Of a DNA stretch of 64,000 nucleotides, positions 1-8,305 are shown piece after piece. The translations under genes were made by a program, and so were the position numbers. A model generated the notes under the pieces. It was given only the letters and a program-made list of their open reading frames with translations. It had not been told where the DNA came from and searched no databases. Where the stretch lies: NCBI GenBank assembly GCA_002718285.1, contig PBAR01000038.1, forward strand, positions 1 to 64,000, read 5' to 3'. Source of the stretch: Fidelibacterota bacterium. GTDB taxonomy: Bacteria > Marinisomatota > Marinisomatia > Marinisomatales > UBA1611. How positions within the stretch are numbered: the first letter of the stretch is position 1; every line of letters starts with the position of its first letter.

Positions 1-442
1 CGTTGCTGTCATCCATCTTATCCGGCCACGTTGTCGGCCAGGTACTTATATCATCGCTGATGGCAATCTTCGAAGAGTTGGGGTTGAGATATCCAGGTAT
101 GGGCTCCCAGGCCATGGAGTTGCCTTCCTGATCACTGCGATGTGTAATTGTAACAATGGGCTTATGAATACCATCATCAGTAACCACTTCCGCTCCAACA
201 TAGAGAGCCTGGTATGCAATATAGCCTCTTCCGGAGTTGGTGGGCCACTCGTAAAAAAAAGCCTGAGGTCCAGAGAGATCATTTCCGCTTGAACCATAGT
301 TTTGAATTGAAACACGAACCCTGTTCACATCGATCGGTGTTATTCTTCTATAATTTGGATTTCCTCTTTCATCCGACTCTGAAAACAACGCTGGTACAAA
401 AAATAAAAATATAAAAACCGATCGATGAAAGGATAAACTCAT
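1..442 (-). CDS. Secreted sorted-type protein, N-terminal fragment (cut by window edge)
   Basis: About 147 residues are visible, reading leftward off the window. The ATG at 440-442 is followed by a hydrophobic signal peptide (FIFLFFVPALFS). The mature part carries motifs such as IQNYGSSG, EWPTNSGRGY and a WEP-containing segment, which resemble the N-terminal part of the 1118-residue protein at 49687-53043 and, more weakly, the 606-residue protein at 30833-32653. It lies 25 bases downstream of a TonB-dependent receptor, the same order as in the other two triads. By analogy it is a large exported protein with a C-terminal sorting tail, but that end is not in the window. Its function is unknown. 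Confidence 0.7.
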   Translation of the reverse strand, partial: MSLSFHRSVFIFLFFVPALFSESDERGNPNYRRITPIDVNRVRVSIQNYGSSGNDLSGPQAFFYEWPTNSGRGYIAYQALYVGAEVVTDDGIHKPIVTITHRSDQEGNSMAWEPIPGYLNPNSSKIAISDDISTWPTTWPDKMDDSN

Positions 443-467
443 TAAAGCTCTATCAAAAAACTAACTA

Positions 468-3389
468 CTATAAACTAACCTGAAGACCGAACTGTATCTG
501 TCTTGGGTGATCATACCAGTCAGGTCTATTAAAATATTCATTTATCGTATTCGGCCGAAGGGGTTCAAAAGGTGATAATATATTTGCACGCCTTTTTTCA
601 ATAGTCTCACTCGAACTCCCTGAATCCGCGTAAACATTAATCTGGTTTCTTCTATCGGTAGCATTATAAATGCTTAAATAAATTTTTCCGCTAACACCCA
701 TCAATTCAAATTTCCTCTGAAGCTTAAGATCTACCCTGAATGTCATTGGCTTTCTCCTGCTGTTTCGTTTAAGTACATTTGATAGAACTTCACCCTGCAT
801 CTCGTAGTTTGTGATAAACGGTGTATAGGGATAACCGCTCCCAAGCTGGAAGATTGCATTGGCACCCCAGTTTTTGGTGCTCGCAAATAATGAACCGTTG
901 ATATTATGAGTCTGATCCCAGTCCAGGGGAATTATGGATCTTGTTGGTTCATTCCCTGCTAAAACTGCACCAAATTCTTCTGTAGGATCTGAGTTTGCTC
1001 CTTCAGCAATCTGATATGTGTAGTCTATCTGACCCCCAAGACTGCTGCTCAACCTCCTATAAAAAGTTGCTATAATACCCCTTGAGTTTGAATAATCTTT
1101 ATTCACGTAGGTAAAATATGACTTTCCGTCTCCAAGGTCGATTGGGATACCACTTGACACATAGTTGCGGGCATCACGGTAAAATGCTCTTAGTTCCATT
1201 CTCGTATTTACTGCAATCTCCTGCTTCAACCCCAACTCATAACTGACAGTGGTCTCAGGCTTAAGATCAGGATTCCCGAATATACCAAAATTCGTACCCG
1301 TCTCAGTTAACTTATAATCAATTCCATTGTAGAGTAATGATAAATCAGGTATTTTGAAAAAATATCCATATGCAAAATGAATTACACCCTTATCAGAAAT
1401 CGGATAAGCAACTGCAACTCTTGGACTTATCTGGGTTTTTACAGTTGTATTTTTCCACCACCCCTTACTTGATCCTAAATTCGGCTGATCATTAAATCTT
1501 GCATAATAATCTGCGTAAGTATGAGAAACTATATTGCCCGCACTATCGATTTCAGTGTAGGATATATCACCCCAATTTATATTTTCGAGTTCATCCATCG
1601 ATAAGGAATCAAGCGCTGGGTTTCTCGGGTTACTTATATAAGGCTCATGTATATTATTCGGAGTCTGGCTATTGGCATCGAAACGTTCAAATCTGGCACC
1701 GATATTAATTATCATATCCCCATACTCAATTTTATCCTGTAAATAAAATGCCAACTCATTAGGATTAAATTCATATGTGTCCCTTGAAAAACTTCCAACT
1801 TCAGGAACATAGGGTGTATAGATACGGTCGGCTTCTGATGAATCAAGTAGTGAATAATTATCAAATGTCAGCTTGGTATTCGAAAATGCAAAACCAAACT
1901 TTACCTGGTTATATTTATTTATTTGGCTGGTAAAATCAAATTTTATACTCTTCGTTTTAGTCTCTCTCTCAAACCTTCTGGTATCCACACCAAACCTGTA
2001 GAAAGAATAGGCTGGATAGAAAACTACCTGATCACCATATTTCTCTAGTATATATCCTGGAACTGTGCCTTGAACATGAGCCCAGAATAAACTGTCAGGA
2101 GTAATATATCTATCATCCAGCGGATCATCAAATAATCTTGACTGGAAACCGTAGGTATGTTCGCTCACATTGAATTGTAAAAATGTCATTGGCGAAAATG
2201 AGTGAGATAGACTTAGATTAATAAGGTTTCCCTGATTATAATTATTTTGCTGGGCATCTTTAACCAATTGTAAACTATGGTTATAATCCTTCCCCGTCCG
2301 GGAATTGACTATGGAATTAATCTTTAAAACCGTTACAGGTCTTAGTCTGATGGTTACCTTGTTCTGCAGTGACCATGATCTAAACCCATTTAAGCCGGAA
2401 TAATAGGGATCTTTTTTTTCATCCCCGGCATCAAAATATTTATTGTTATTATTATCCTGAAAGACCGTATCACCGTAGATCGTAAATGTCTGTAATCCAT
2501 TTAACCAACCCTTCGATTGATTTGTCCTCGCACTGGAGTAAAAAGTTATTCTTCCCGGTAATATCGGACCGCTTAAGCTTCCAGACAAACTATAATCATT
2601 CGCAATATTAAAGGAACTAAGGTTTGAAAACACTTTATCGGATGTTACATGGTCTCCAGTATAGGCATGGAATGATCCGTCAAATTTATCCCCACCATCT
2701 TTTGTGACCATATTGACAACTCCCGTTAGAGCCTTTCCATATTCAGCGTTAAAGGTTCCACTGATCACCTGCAGCTCCTGTATGTTATCATTTTCAATCT
2801 TAACAGATATCCCTCCATCATAATTGTCAGAAACAGGAATACCGTCAACCATATAGGAGACTTCACTCGTTCTTCCTCCTCTCATGTGCAGTCCCCCTCC
2901 TGCATCCTCAGTGATACCAGCCTGAAGCCGAAGAACATCGCTTACTTCAGTTACCGCCATTTCATCAATCTCTTCAGAAGTAACAATGGATTCTGACTGG
3001 GTAACATCAAATTGAATAAGTTTTCTTTCTGCCTGGACAGTAACTGTCTCCCCTTCAATTACGCTGGGTTTCATCAACGCATTAATTCGTGTTGTTTTAT
3101 CAACAGATATGAGAACCCCATTCTGGATGTATTTTGAATAACCTATCATTTGAAACTCAATGGAATATGTTCCGGGACCAATATTCAGTATAAAGTATTC
3201 TCCATTTTGATCGGATGCAGTTCCCAATGGAGTACCTTTAATCATGATATTGCATCCAATAAGTGGTTCATTTGTATTCTGGTCTTTTACAAACCCTGTT
3301 AATTTCCCAGTAATACCACCAACCAAATATTGAACGGATGCAATTAAAATGATCAACAGGTTAAAATATTTCATTTTTTCATTCCTCAT
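468..3389 (-). CDS. TonB-dependent outer-membrane receptor
   Basis: This 973-residue protein has a signal peptide and then a carboxypeptidase-regulatory-like beta-sandwich (about residues 27-110, GKLTGFVKDQNTNEPLIGCN). A plug domain follows, with MRGGRTSEVSYMVDGIPV and ISGTFNAEYG near residues 168-220, and a long beta-barrel rich in aromatic residues that ends in a terminal strand (IQFGLQVSL). It should import a ligand across the outer membrane using TonB energy. The start ATG overlaps the stop of the upstream PPIase (ATGA, 3386-3389), so the two are probably translationally coupled. Operon partners (xylulokinase, GH13 amylase) suggest an oligosaccharide ligand, but the ligand is not shown by the sequence. 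Confidence 0.93.
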   Translation of the reverse strand: MRNEKMKYFNLLIILIASVQYLVGGITGKLTGFVKDQNTNEPLIGCNIMIKGTPLGTASDQNGEYFILNIGPGTYSIEFQMIGYSKYIQNGVLISVDKTTRINALMKPSVIEGETVTVQAERKLIQFDVTQSESIVTSEEIDEMAVTEVSDVLRLQAGITEDAGGGLHMRGGRTSEVSYMVDGIPVSDNYDGGISVKIENDNIQELQVISGTFNAEYGKALTGVVNMVTKDGGDKFDGSFHAYTGDHVTSDKVFSNLSSFNIANDYSLSGSLSGPILPGRITFYSSARTNQSKGWLNGLQTFTIYGDTVFQDNNNNKYFDAGDEKKDPYYSGLNGFRSWSLQNKVTIRLRPVTVLKINSIVNSRTGKDYNHSLQLVKDAQQNNYNQGNLINLSLSHSFSPMTFLQFNVSEHTYGFQSRLFDDPLDDRYITPDSLFWAHVQGTVPGYILEKYGDQVVFYPAYSFYRFGVDTRRFERETKTKSIKFDFTSQINKYNQVKFGFAFSNTKLTFDNYSLLDSSEADRIYTPYVPEVGSFSRDTYEFNPNELAFYLQDKIEYGDMIINIGARFERFDANSQTPNNIHEPYISNPRNPALDSLSMDELENINWGDISYTEIDSAGNIVSHTYADYYARFNDQPNLGSSKGWWKNTTVKTQISPRVAVAYPISDKGVIHFAYGYFFKIPDLSLLYNGIDYKLTETGTNFGIFGNPDLKPETTVSYELGLKQEIAVNTRMELRAFYRDARNYVSSGIPIDLGDGKSYFTYVNKDYSNSRGIIATFYRRLSSSLGGQIDYTYQIAEGANSDPTEEFGAVLAGNEPTRSIIPLDWDQTHNINGSLFASTKNWGANAIFQLGSGYPYTPFITNYEMQGEVLSNVLKRNSRRKPMTFRVDLKLQRKFELMGVSGKIYLSIYNATDRRNQINVYADSGSSSETIEKRRANILSPFEPLRPNTINEYFNRPDWYDHPRQIQFGLQVSL

Positions 3390-4633
3390 AAAATAAAATT
3401 TTTGATTATTACACTATCTACTAAAACAATATTTTGATTTAATAATTCAGATCGGAAATCAAAATAAGTTTTACGCAACATTCTTTCATAATCCAGTTCT
3501 TTTGGATTAACTTGGCGCTTAATTATATCTAAAACATTCCTAACCAACTCCTGTTCTACCAGAGTCTTATACTCGTCAACAAATTTTTCAGTGCGATGGA
3601 GACTTTTCTCTCTGGCATCCTTTAAAAAATAGGATCTGCAAATTAATCCACTTATAGCATTTTTCAGATCTTCTTCCGAACGTACTCTATTCAATTGGCT
3701 TTCAGATAATTCAATAATTTTTTGCAGGGTTAGATCAACAGTCCATGAACCATCTGAGAATGAAACAAGAGTTTTATTTGATGGAATTTCACCGTCAAAA
3801 TTTGGACTAAATAAGATTTGATAGACATCTGTCAATACATCACCGTAAAAAGTAATATCAAGAGAGAGCACGATACTGTTCGTATAATCTAATAGGTTAA
3901 AATGCTTTTTATAATTACTCGCTAATGCAATAAGGTCATCTTTTTCATTCTGAAACATATTTTCTGTTAAGAAACCGTCATATGCTGACGCCACTCTCTG
4001 AATGATGCTGTACCCCGATTTAGTCTTCACAGGTTCCGAAATCTCACCATCGTTCAAACCGAAGGCAACAAATTCAAAGGAGGGTTCAGTATCGCCCAGC
4101 TTTATCCATCCGATATCGCCACCATTATTTTTCAGTATTGAGTCCTGGAAACAATCTTCCGCCAGATATTTCCAATCCACTCCACGTTCCAAGTTCGATT
4201 GAATATGCAATATTCCGCTTTCCGATGTTGAGAATAAGTGCCGAATATGGCATTCAGTATTTTGCCAGGAGAATAGTGTCCGTAGATCCTTTTCTGCTAT
4301 TTTATATTCCCTGGAAACTTCGGAATCATAGTAGGCATTTAACAATAGTTGGTTAAAAAATTTCTCTTTTTGTTTCACCAAATTCTCATTATTACCAATA
4401 CTCTCATCTTCAGCATATTTTAGAAACAGTTTTTCATCAATAAGGGAGTTTACAAAAACGTAACGGTTAACCAAATTATCTGATTGCATAGTTTTTGTTA
4501 AAAAGGCGGAATATCGTTTCTTAAAGATGTCTATTGATATAGGATCACTGTTAATCTCTATTATCGTATGATTTTTTTTTCCAGAGCATGACAGTATCAG
4601 TAAAAAAACCCAAATAAAAAAAATCTGTCTCAT
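3386..4633 (-). CDS. Parvulin-type peptidyl-prolyl isomerase lipoprotein
   Basis: The 415-residue protein starts with a lipoprotein signal (LILSC/S lipobox, Cys near residue 16). A SurA/PpiD-like helical N-terminal region precedes a parvulin domain at about residues 120-215: CHIRHLFS, then GGDIGWIKLGDTEPSFE, then PVKTKSGYSIIQRV. It probably acts as a periplasmic chaperone for outer-membrane or secreted proteins. It sits 4 bases downstream of the GH13 gene and overlaps the TonB receptor gene by 4 bases, which suggests it helps fold the receptor and the secreted protein made from the same transcript. That partnership is inference from position. Confidence 0.88.
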   Translation of the reverse strand: MRQIFFIWVFLLILSCSGKKNHTIIEINSDPISIDIFKKRYSAFLTKTMQSDNLVNRYVFVNSLIDEKLFLKYAEDESIGNNENLVKQKEKFFNQLLLNAYYDSEVSREYKIAEKDLRTLFSWQNTECHIRHLFSTSESGILHIQSNLERGVDWKYLAEDCFQDSILKNNGGDIGWIKLGDTEPSFEFVAFGLNDGEISEPVKTKSGYSIIQRVASAYDGFLTENMFQNEKDDLIALASNYKKHFNLLDYTNSIVLSLDITFYGDVLTDVYQILFSPNFDGEIPSNKTLVSFSDGSWTVDLTLQKIIELSESQLNRVRSEEDLKNAISGLICRSYFLKDAREKSLHRTEKFVDEYKTLVEQELVRNVLDIIKRQVNPKELDYERMLRKTYFDFRSELLNQNIVLVDSVIIKNFIL

Positions 4634-4637
4634 ATGT

Positions 4638-6581
4638 CTAACGCCTGAACTCGATCAACCTGAACCCTATGGCTGGAATCTTTATTTTTTCTCCTAACCG
4701 TTTTATTTTTCCATCCATGACGTCTTTATACTGATCTACACTTCCTGTTACTTCAGCAATTCGGTCCATGCCAAAAACAATCTCTTCATCCAGGGGATTA
4801 ATAATCAAGCAGACTGCATCAGTATCATCATATCGAACCAGGACATAGGTGTGCCTGTTTGTCGGAACAAACTGCATGGTTTTCCCTTTATGAATAACTG
4901 GCTTATTTTTCCTCCAATTCAACAATAAAGAACAAAAATCCCAGAGATCATTCTCTTCTGGGGTACGTCCTTTTTGAGCGAATGCATTGTGTTTATCTCC
5001 AGGCCATCCACCAGGAAAATCTTTTCTTATGTCCGCATCTCCACCTGAAGAGCGGTCACCGTATAAGTTTATCTCAGCACCATAGTATAATTGAGGAACA
5101 CCTCTTGATACCATCAGCATAGCCAACCCAAGCTTATATTTTCTCATGTCATTACCTACAGTCGTATAAAAACGATTTGTATCATGGTTATCTAAAAAGA
5201 TGACATTGTTTTCCGGATCGGGATATATCCAGTCACGGGCAAAAGTAAAATATATTTCTCTGATCTTATGCGGCTCAGAATAACTGCCAAAAGCAGTACT
5301 AACACTGCTGCTAAACGGGAAATCAATTACAGATGGCAGATAAGATTGATAATTATCCCATGTATCAGATCCGTTTTGCCAATAAGAAACTGATGGTGGG
5401 TATTTAGCCCAGATTTCACCCACAATTTTAAAATCTGGAAATTCATGGATTATTTTTTCCGACCAGGCAGCCATATGTTTTTTGAATGCATAAGGATAGG
5501 TATCCATCCGTATTCCGTCAATTACTGCATATTCGATCCACCATATAGTATTCTGAATAAGATATCGACTTAGCAAAGGGTTATGCTGATTAAGATCTGG
5601 CATGGCTTCTACAAAAGGAGCGGCAGTAAGATGCTCCAAATCATATTTTGACGCATACGGATCACTGGCCACAACAGTCTCATAGTTTGTTATTGAGAAC
5701 TTTTCAGGTCTGTTAAACCAATCAGTTTCCGGTGGATCTTGAAACCACCAGTGGTGGTCTCCTACATGATTATGGATAAAATCCATGATTACCTTTATAT
5801 CGCTTTCATGGGCTTCATCTATCAATTTTTTAAAATCAGCATTGCTGCCAAATCTGCGATCTACCCTGTATAAATCTGTGGCAGCATATCCATGATAAGC
5901 TCCGTAGCTTTGACCATCATAATCACCATAGGATACCGGCATGTCATTTTCAAATACAGGAGTCATCCATATACCAGTTATGCCAAGATCTTTTAAATAG
6001 CTCATCTTCTGCCTGATCCCCTGAAAATCGCCTCCATGACGCTCACCAGGGGAAGATCTGTTTGTGCCACTAAGCATTCCTTCTATATTATCATTAGATA
6101 CATCACCATTTGAAAATCTGTCCGGCATAAGAAGGTATATCACATCTGAAGCATCAAAACCGTTAGCGTAATTTTTATTTTCGACTGGATTCTGGAATGT
6201 ATATTTAAATTTATTTTTCTTTTTACCGCTCAGTTTAAATGTATATTCACCGGCAGCGATATTTCCATCAAGCCGCATCTCAATAAACAGATAGTTACTA
6301 TTATCCGTTTTTTTCAAAGATATAATTTGAATGGTTTTTTCTTTTTTATTATACCTGTTGTATACGTTAACCTTTTTTGTTTTACCTATTTCATGTCCGT
6401 ACACCATGATCTCCAGCTTTCTATCCTTAAAGTGTGTCCACCAGGAAGGAGGCTCAACCCTTTCAACTGACTTTATTTTTGCGTCAATTTCTGCCACTGT
6501 AACCAGGTAAAACAAAAAGAAAAATAGGTTAAATCGTGAAACTATATTTCTTTTTAATTTTCTTTTAAAAATAGAAACCAT
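4638..6581 (-). CDS. GH13 alpha-amylase family enzyme (cyclomaltodextrinase/neopullulanase type)
   Basis: The 647-residue protein has an N-terminal hydrophobic export signal and an immunoglobulin-like N-domain typical of cyclomaltodextrinases (about residues 40-130). A GH13 barrel follows: LMPDRFSNGD, GIWMTPVFEND, DFIHNHVG, DGIRMDTYPY (nucleophile Asp360), IVGEIWA (acid/base Glu389) and FLDNHDTNR (Asp467). All three catalytic acids are present. A small C-terminal beta domain closes the protein. It should cleave alpha-1,4-glucans or maltodextrins in the periplasm or at the cell surface, like SusA-type enzymes. It lies 7 bases after the xylulokinase-like gene in the same operon. Confidence 0.93.
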   Translation of the reverse strand: MVSIFKRKLKRNIVSRFNLFFFLFYLVTVAEIDAKIKSVERVEPPSWWTHFKDRKLEIMVYGHEIGKTKKVNVYNRYNKKEKTIQIISLKKTDNSNYLFIEMRLDGNIAAGEYTFKLSGKKKNKFKYTFQNPVENKNYANGFDASDVIYLLMPDRFSNGDVSNDNIEGMLSGTNRSSPGERHGGDFQGIRQKMSYLKDLGITGIWMTPVFENDMPVSYGDYDGQSYGAYHGYAATDLYRVDRRFGSNADFKKLIDEAHESDIKVIMDFIHNHVGDHHWWFQDPPETDWFNRPEKFSITNYETVVASDPYASKYDLEHLTAAPFVEAMPDLNQHNPLLSRYLIQNTIWWIEYAVIDGIRMDTYPYAFKKHMAAWSEKIIHEFPDFKIVGEIWAKYPPSVSYWQNGSDTWDNYQSYLPSVIDFPFSSSVSTAFGSYSEPHKIREIYFTFARDWIYPDPENNVIFLDNHDTNRFYTTVGNDMRKYKLGLAMLMVSRGVPQLYYGAEINLYGDRSSGGDADIRKDFPGGWPGDKHNAFAQKGRTPEENDLWDFCSLLLNWRKNKPVIHKGKTMQFVPTNRHTYVLVRYDDTDAVCLIINPLDEEIVFGMDRIAEVTGSVDQYKDVMDGKIKRLGEKIKIPAIGFRLIEFRR

Positions 6582-6588
6582 GTTTACC

Positions 6589-8148
6589 CTACAGTAAGTT
6601 TTTTCTCAGTTGAAACGGATCTTCAGATTCAATCCCCTGAAAACGGAAAACAATTGCTTTATACAATTCTTTTAGTCCATGATACATATCAGCACTTCTT
6701 TTATCAGGAATAGAGCGAAGACTATTATTGAATTTAATAAATGGACTGGAAATATCGGTTATGGGTACATTTGTCTCATTTTCGTTCTTCCAGACCCATG
6801 CAGCATGCAAAGCGGCTCCCATGGCTGCCCCTTCTCCTTTGATGGGAACTGTTTCACAATGAAATATGTCTGCTATAGCCTGGCACCAGGATCGAGACCT
6901 GGACAATCCTCCGGTAAGATGAATAACTGTTGGAGACACAGGTAATTTACAAAAGCCGTTATACAGGTTTAATACATGTCCTTCAAGCAAACCGCGCGCA
7001 ATAGTCTTTTTTTGAAAATCACCAGTCCCAAACCCAAAATAAATAGGCGTTGCCATGGGTATATCGGGTGTTCTCTCACCGTTAAACCAGGGGACCATTA
7101 CTTTGCCGTTATTTCCAGGTACGGTTAGAGATATAATCTCATCAAACTGGTCATGCGTTATGGAATTCTCTCTTATAAAATTATCATAGCCACTTGCCAT
7201 GTTTGATACACATAGGAGCGGTAAATAGTTACCGGTACTATCACAAAAACAAGCTATCTCACCCGATGGATCAACATAGGGTTCTTCCATGATTGTATAG
7301 GCCGTCCCACTTGTTCCCAAGCTTATTGTTACGATACCAGGAACGGTATTTCCGGTTCCGATTGCACCATACATGTTATCACCTGAACCAGCATCTACCA
7401 TGCAGTCAGAAGAAAAACCGAAGAGTTCTACAAACTCTCCGGAGATTTTTCCTATGGAACGGTTTGAAGGTGTTACAGGTGGAAGTTTTTTTCTTAGATC
7501 CGGCGCGATTGACATCAATAATCTTTTAGACCAGGATGATGTCACAGGATTCCACAGCGCCATACCAGATGTATCGCCAGGTTCCATAGCGATAATTCCT
7601 CCAGTAAGATACCAGTTGATATAATTATGGACCAAAAATAATGTTTCAGTTTTTCGATAATTATCCGGATAATTGCGAAATAAATGAAGGATTTTCGGTG
7701 CCGTATATCCTGTTCGCTGAGTATTGGATACTTCATCAATCATTGCCTTCCTGCCGCCTATTTTTTCTGTAAGCCATTCACACTCATCCGTGGTAGAAAA
7801 ATCATTCCACAGTTTACTCAAAGGATGGGCCAGATTCCCATTTCTGTCCAGTGCCACCAACCCATGTTGCTGCCCAGATACAGAGATCTCTTTAATGTGG
7901 GAAAGAGGAAACTTTTGATCAAAGGCTTTTTTGAATAAATGTTCAACAGCAGTTATCCACATGATCGGATCAGATTCAGATGCCCCGTCTTCATCTTTCG
8001 TTATCACACCATTCAGGGTACCAAATTCAGGCAGGTCATTATCGTAATTTAATGTGTCTGTATATTCGAGCGATTCTGATAACAAATCAATAACGACAAA
8101 TTTTGCCCCCTGCGTGGAAATATCAAGACCTGCAAATAATTGATTCAT
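6589..8148 (-). CDS. xylB: FGGY-family sugar kinase, probable xylulokinase
   Basis: This 519-residue cytoplasmic kinase begins with the ATPase phosphate-1 motif GLDISTQGAKFVVIDL and contains the xylulokinase-typical SVSGQQHGLVALD, LWNDFST, GDTSGM, SGDNMYGAIGTG and a late GEGAAMGAALHAAW segment. It would phosphorylate D-xylulose to xylulose 5-phosphate. Xylose isomerase lies at 12658-13992 on the other strand, completing the isomerase pathway. It is the first gene of the leftward operon, so the promoter should lie in 8149-8252. The FGGY family is certain; xylulose as substrate rests on the motif and on nearby xylA. Confidence 0.88.
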   Translation of the reverse strand: MNQLFAGLDISTQGAKFVVIDLLSESLEYTDTLNYDNDLPEFGTLNGVITKDEDGASESDPIMWITAVEHLFKKAFDQKFPLSHIKEISVSGQQHGLVALDRNGNLAHPLSKLWNDFSTTDECEWLTEKIGGRKAMIDEVSNTQRTGYTAPKILHLFRNYPDNYRKTETLFLVHNYINWYLTGGIIAMEPGDTSGMALWNPVTSSWSKRLLMSIAPDLRKKLPPVTPSNRSIGKISGEFVELFGFSSDCMVDAGSGDNMYGAIGTGNTVPGIVTISLGTSGTAYTIMEEPYVDPSGEIACFCDSTGNYLPLLCVSNMASGYDNFIRENSITHDQFDEIISLTVPGNNGKVMVPWFNGERTPDIPMATPIYFGFGTGDFQKKTIARGLLEGHVLNLYNGFCKLPVSPTVIHLTGGLSRSRSWCQAIADIFHCETVPIKGEGAAMGAALHAAWVWKNENETNVPITDISSPFIKFNNSLRSIPDKRSADMYHGLKELYKAIVFRFQGIESEDPFQLRKNLL

Positions 8149-8252
8149 ATGGATACAAAAATTAAAGAATCACCATCTTCGATGATATTTTTATCGCTAT
8201 AACGACCATGTATATTATGATATTCCATTCAGATACATCCCTGGTCAATGAT

Positions 8253-8290
8253 AAAAAAAAGAGGCTTTCAAAAAGAAAGCCTCTTTTTTT
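8253..8290 (-). terminator. Rho-independent terminator
   Basis: A perfect inverted repeat pairs an A-run plus GAGGCTTTC (to 8269) with GAAAGCCTC plus a T-run (8275-8290) around a five-base A loop. It lies just beyond the stop codon of the leftward gene at 8306 and is followed by T residues on that strand. Because it is symmetrical it would also work for transcripts coming from the left, but none is expected there. Confidence 0.9.
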
Positions 8291-8305
8291 AAATGAAGTT
8301 TTTTC

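Noticed and set aside
46..315. 89-codon minus-strand frame at the left edge
   Set aside because: It overlaps, in another frame of the same strand, the better supported secreted-protein frame, which has a signal peptide and paralogues.
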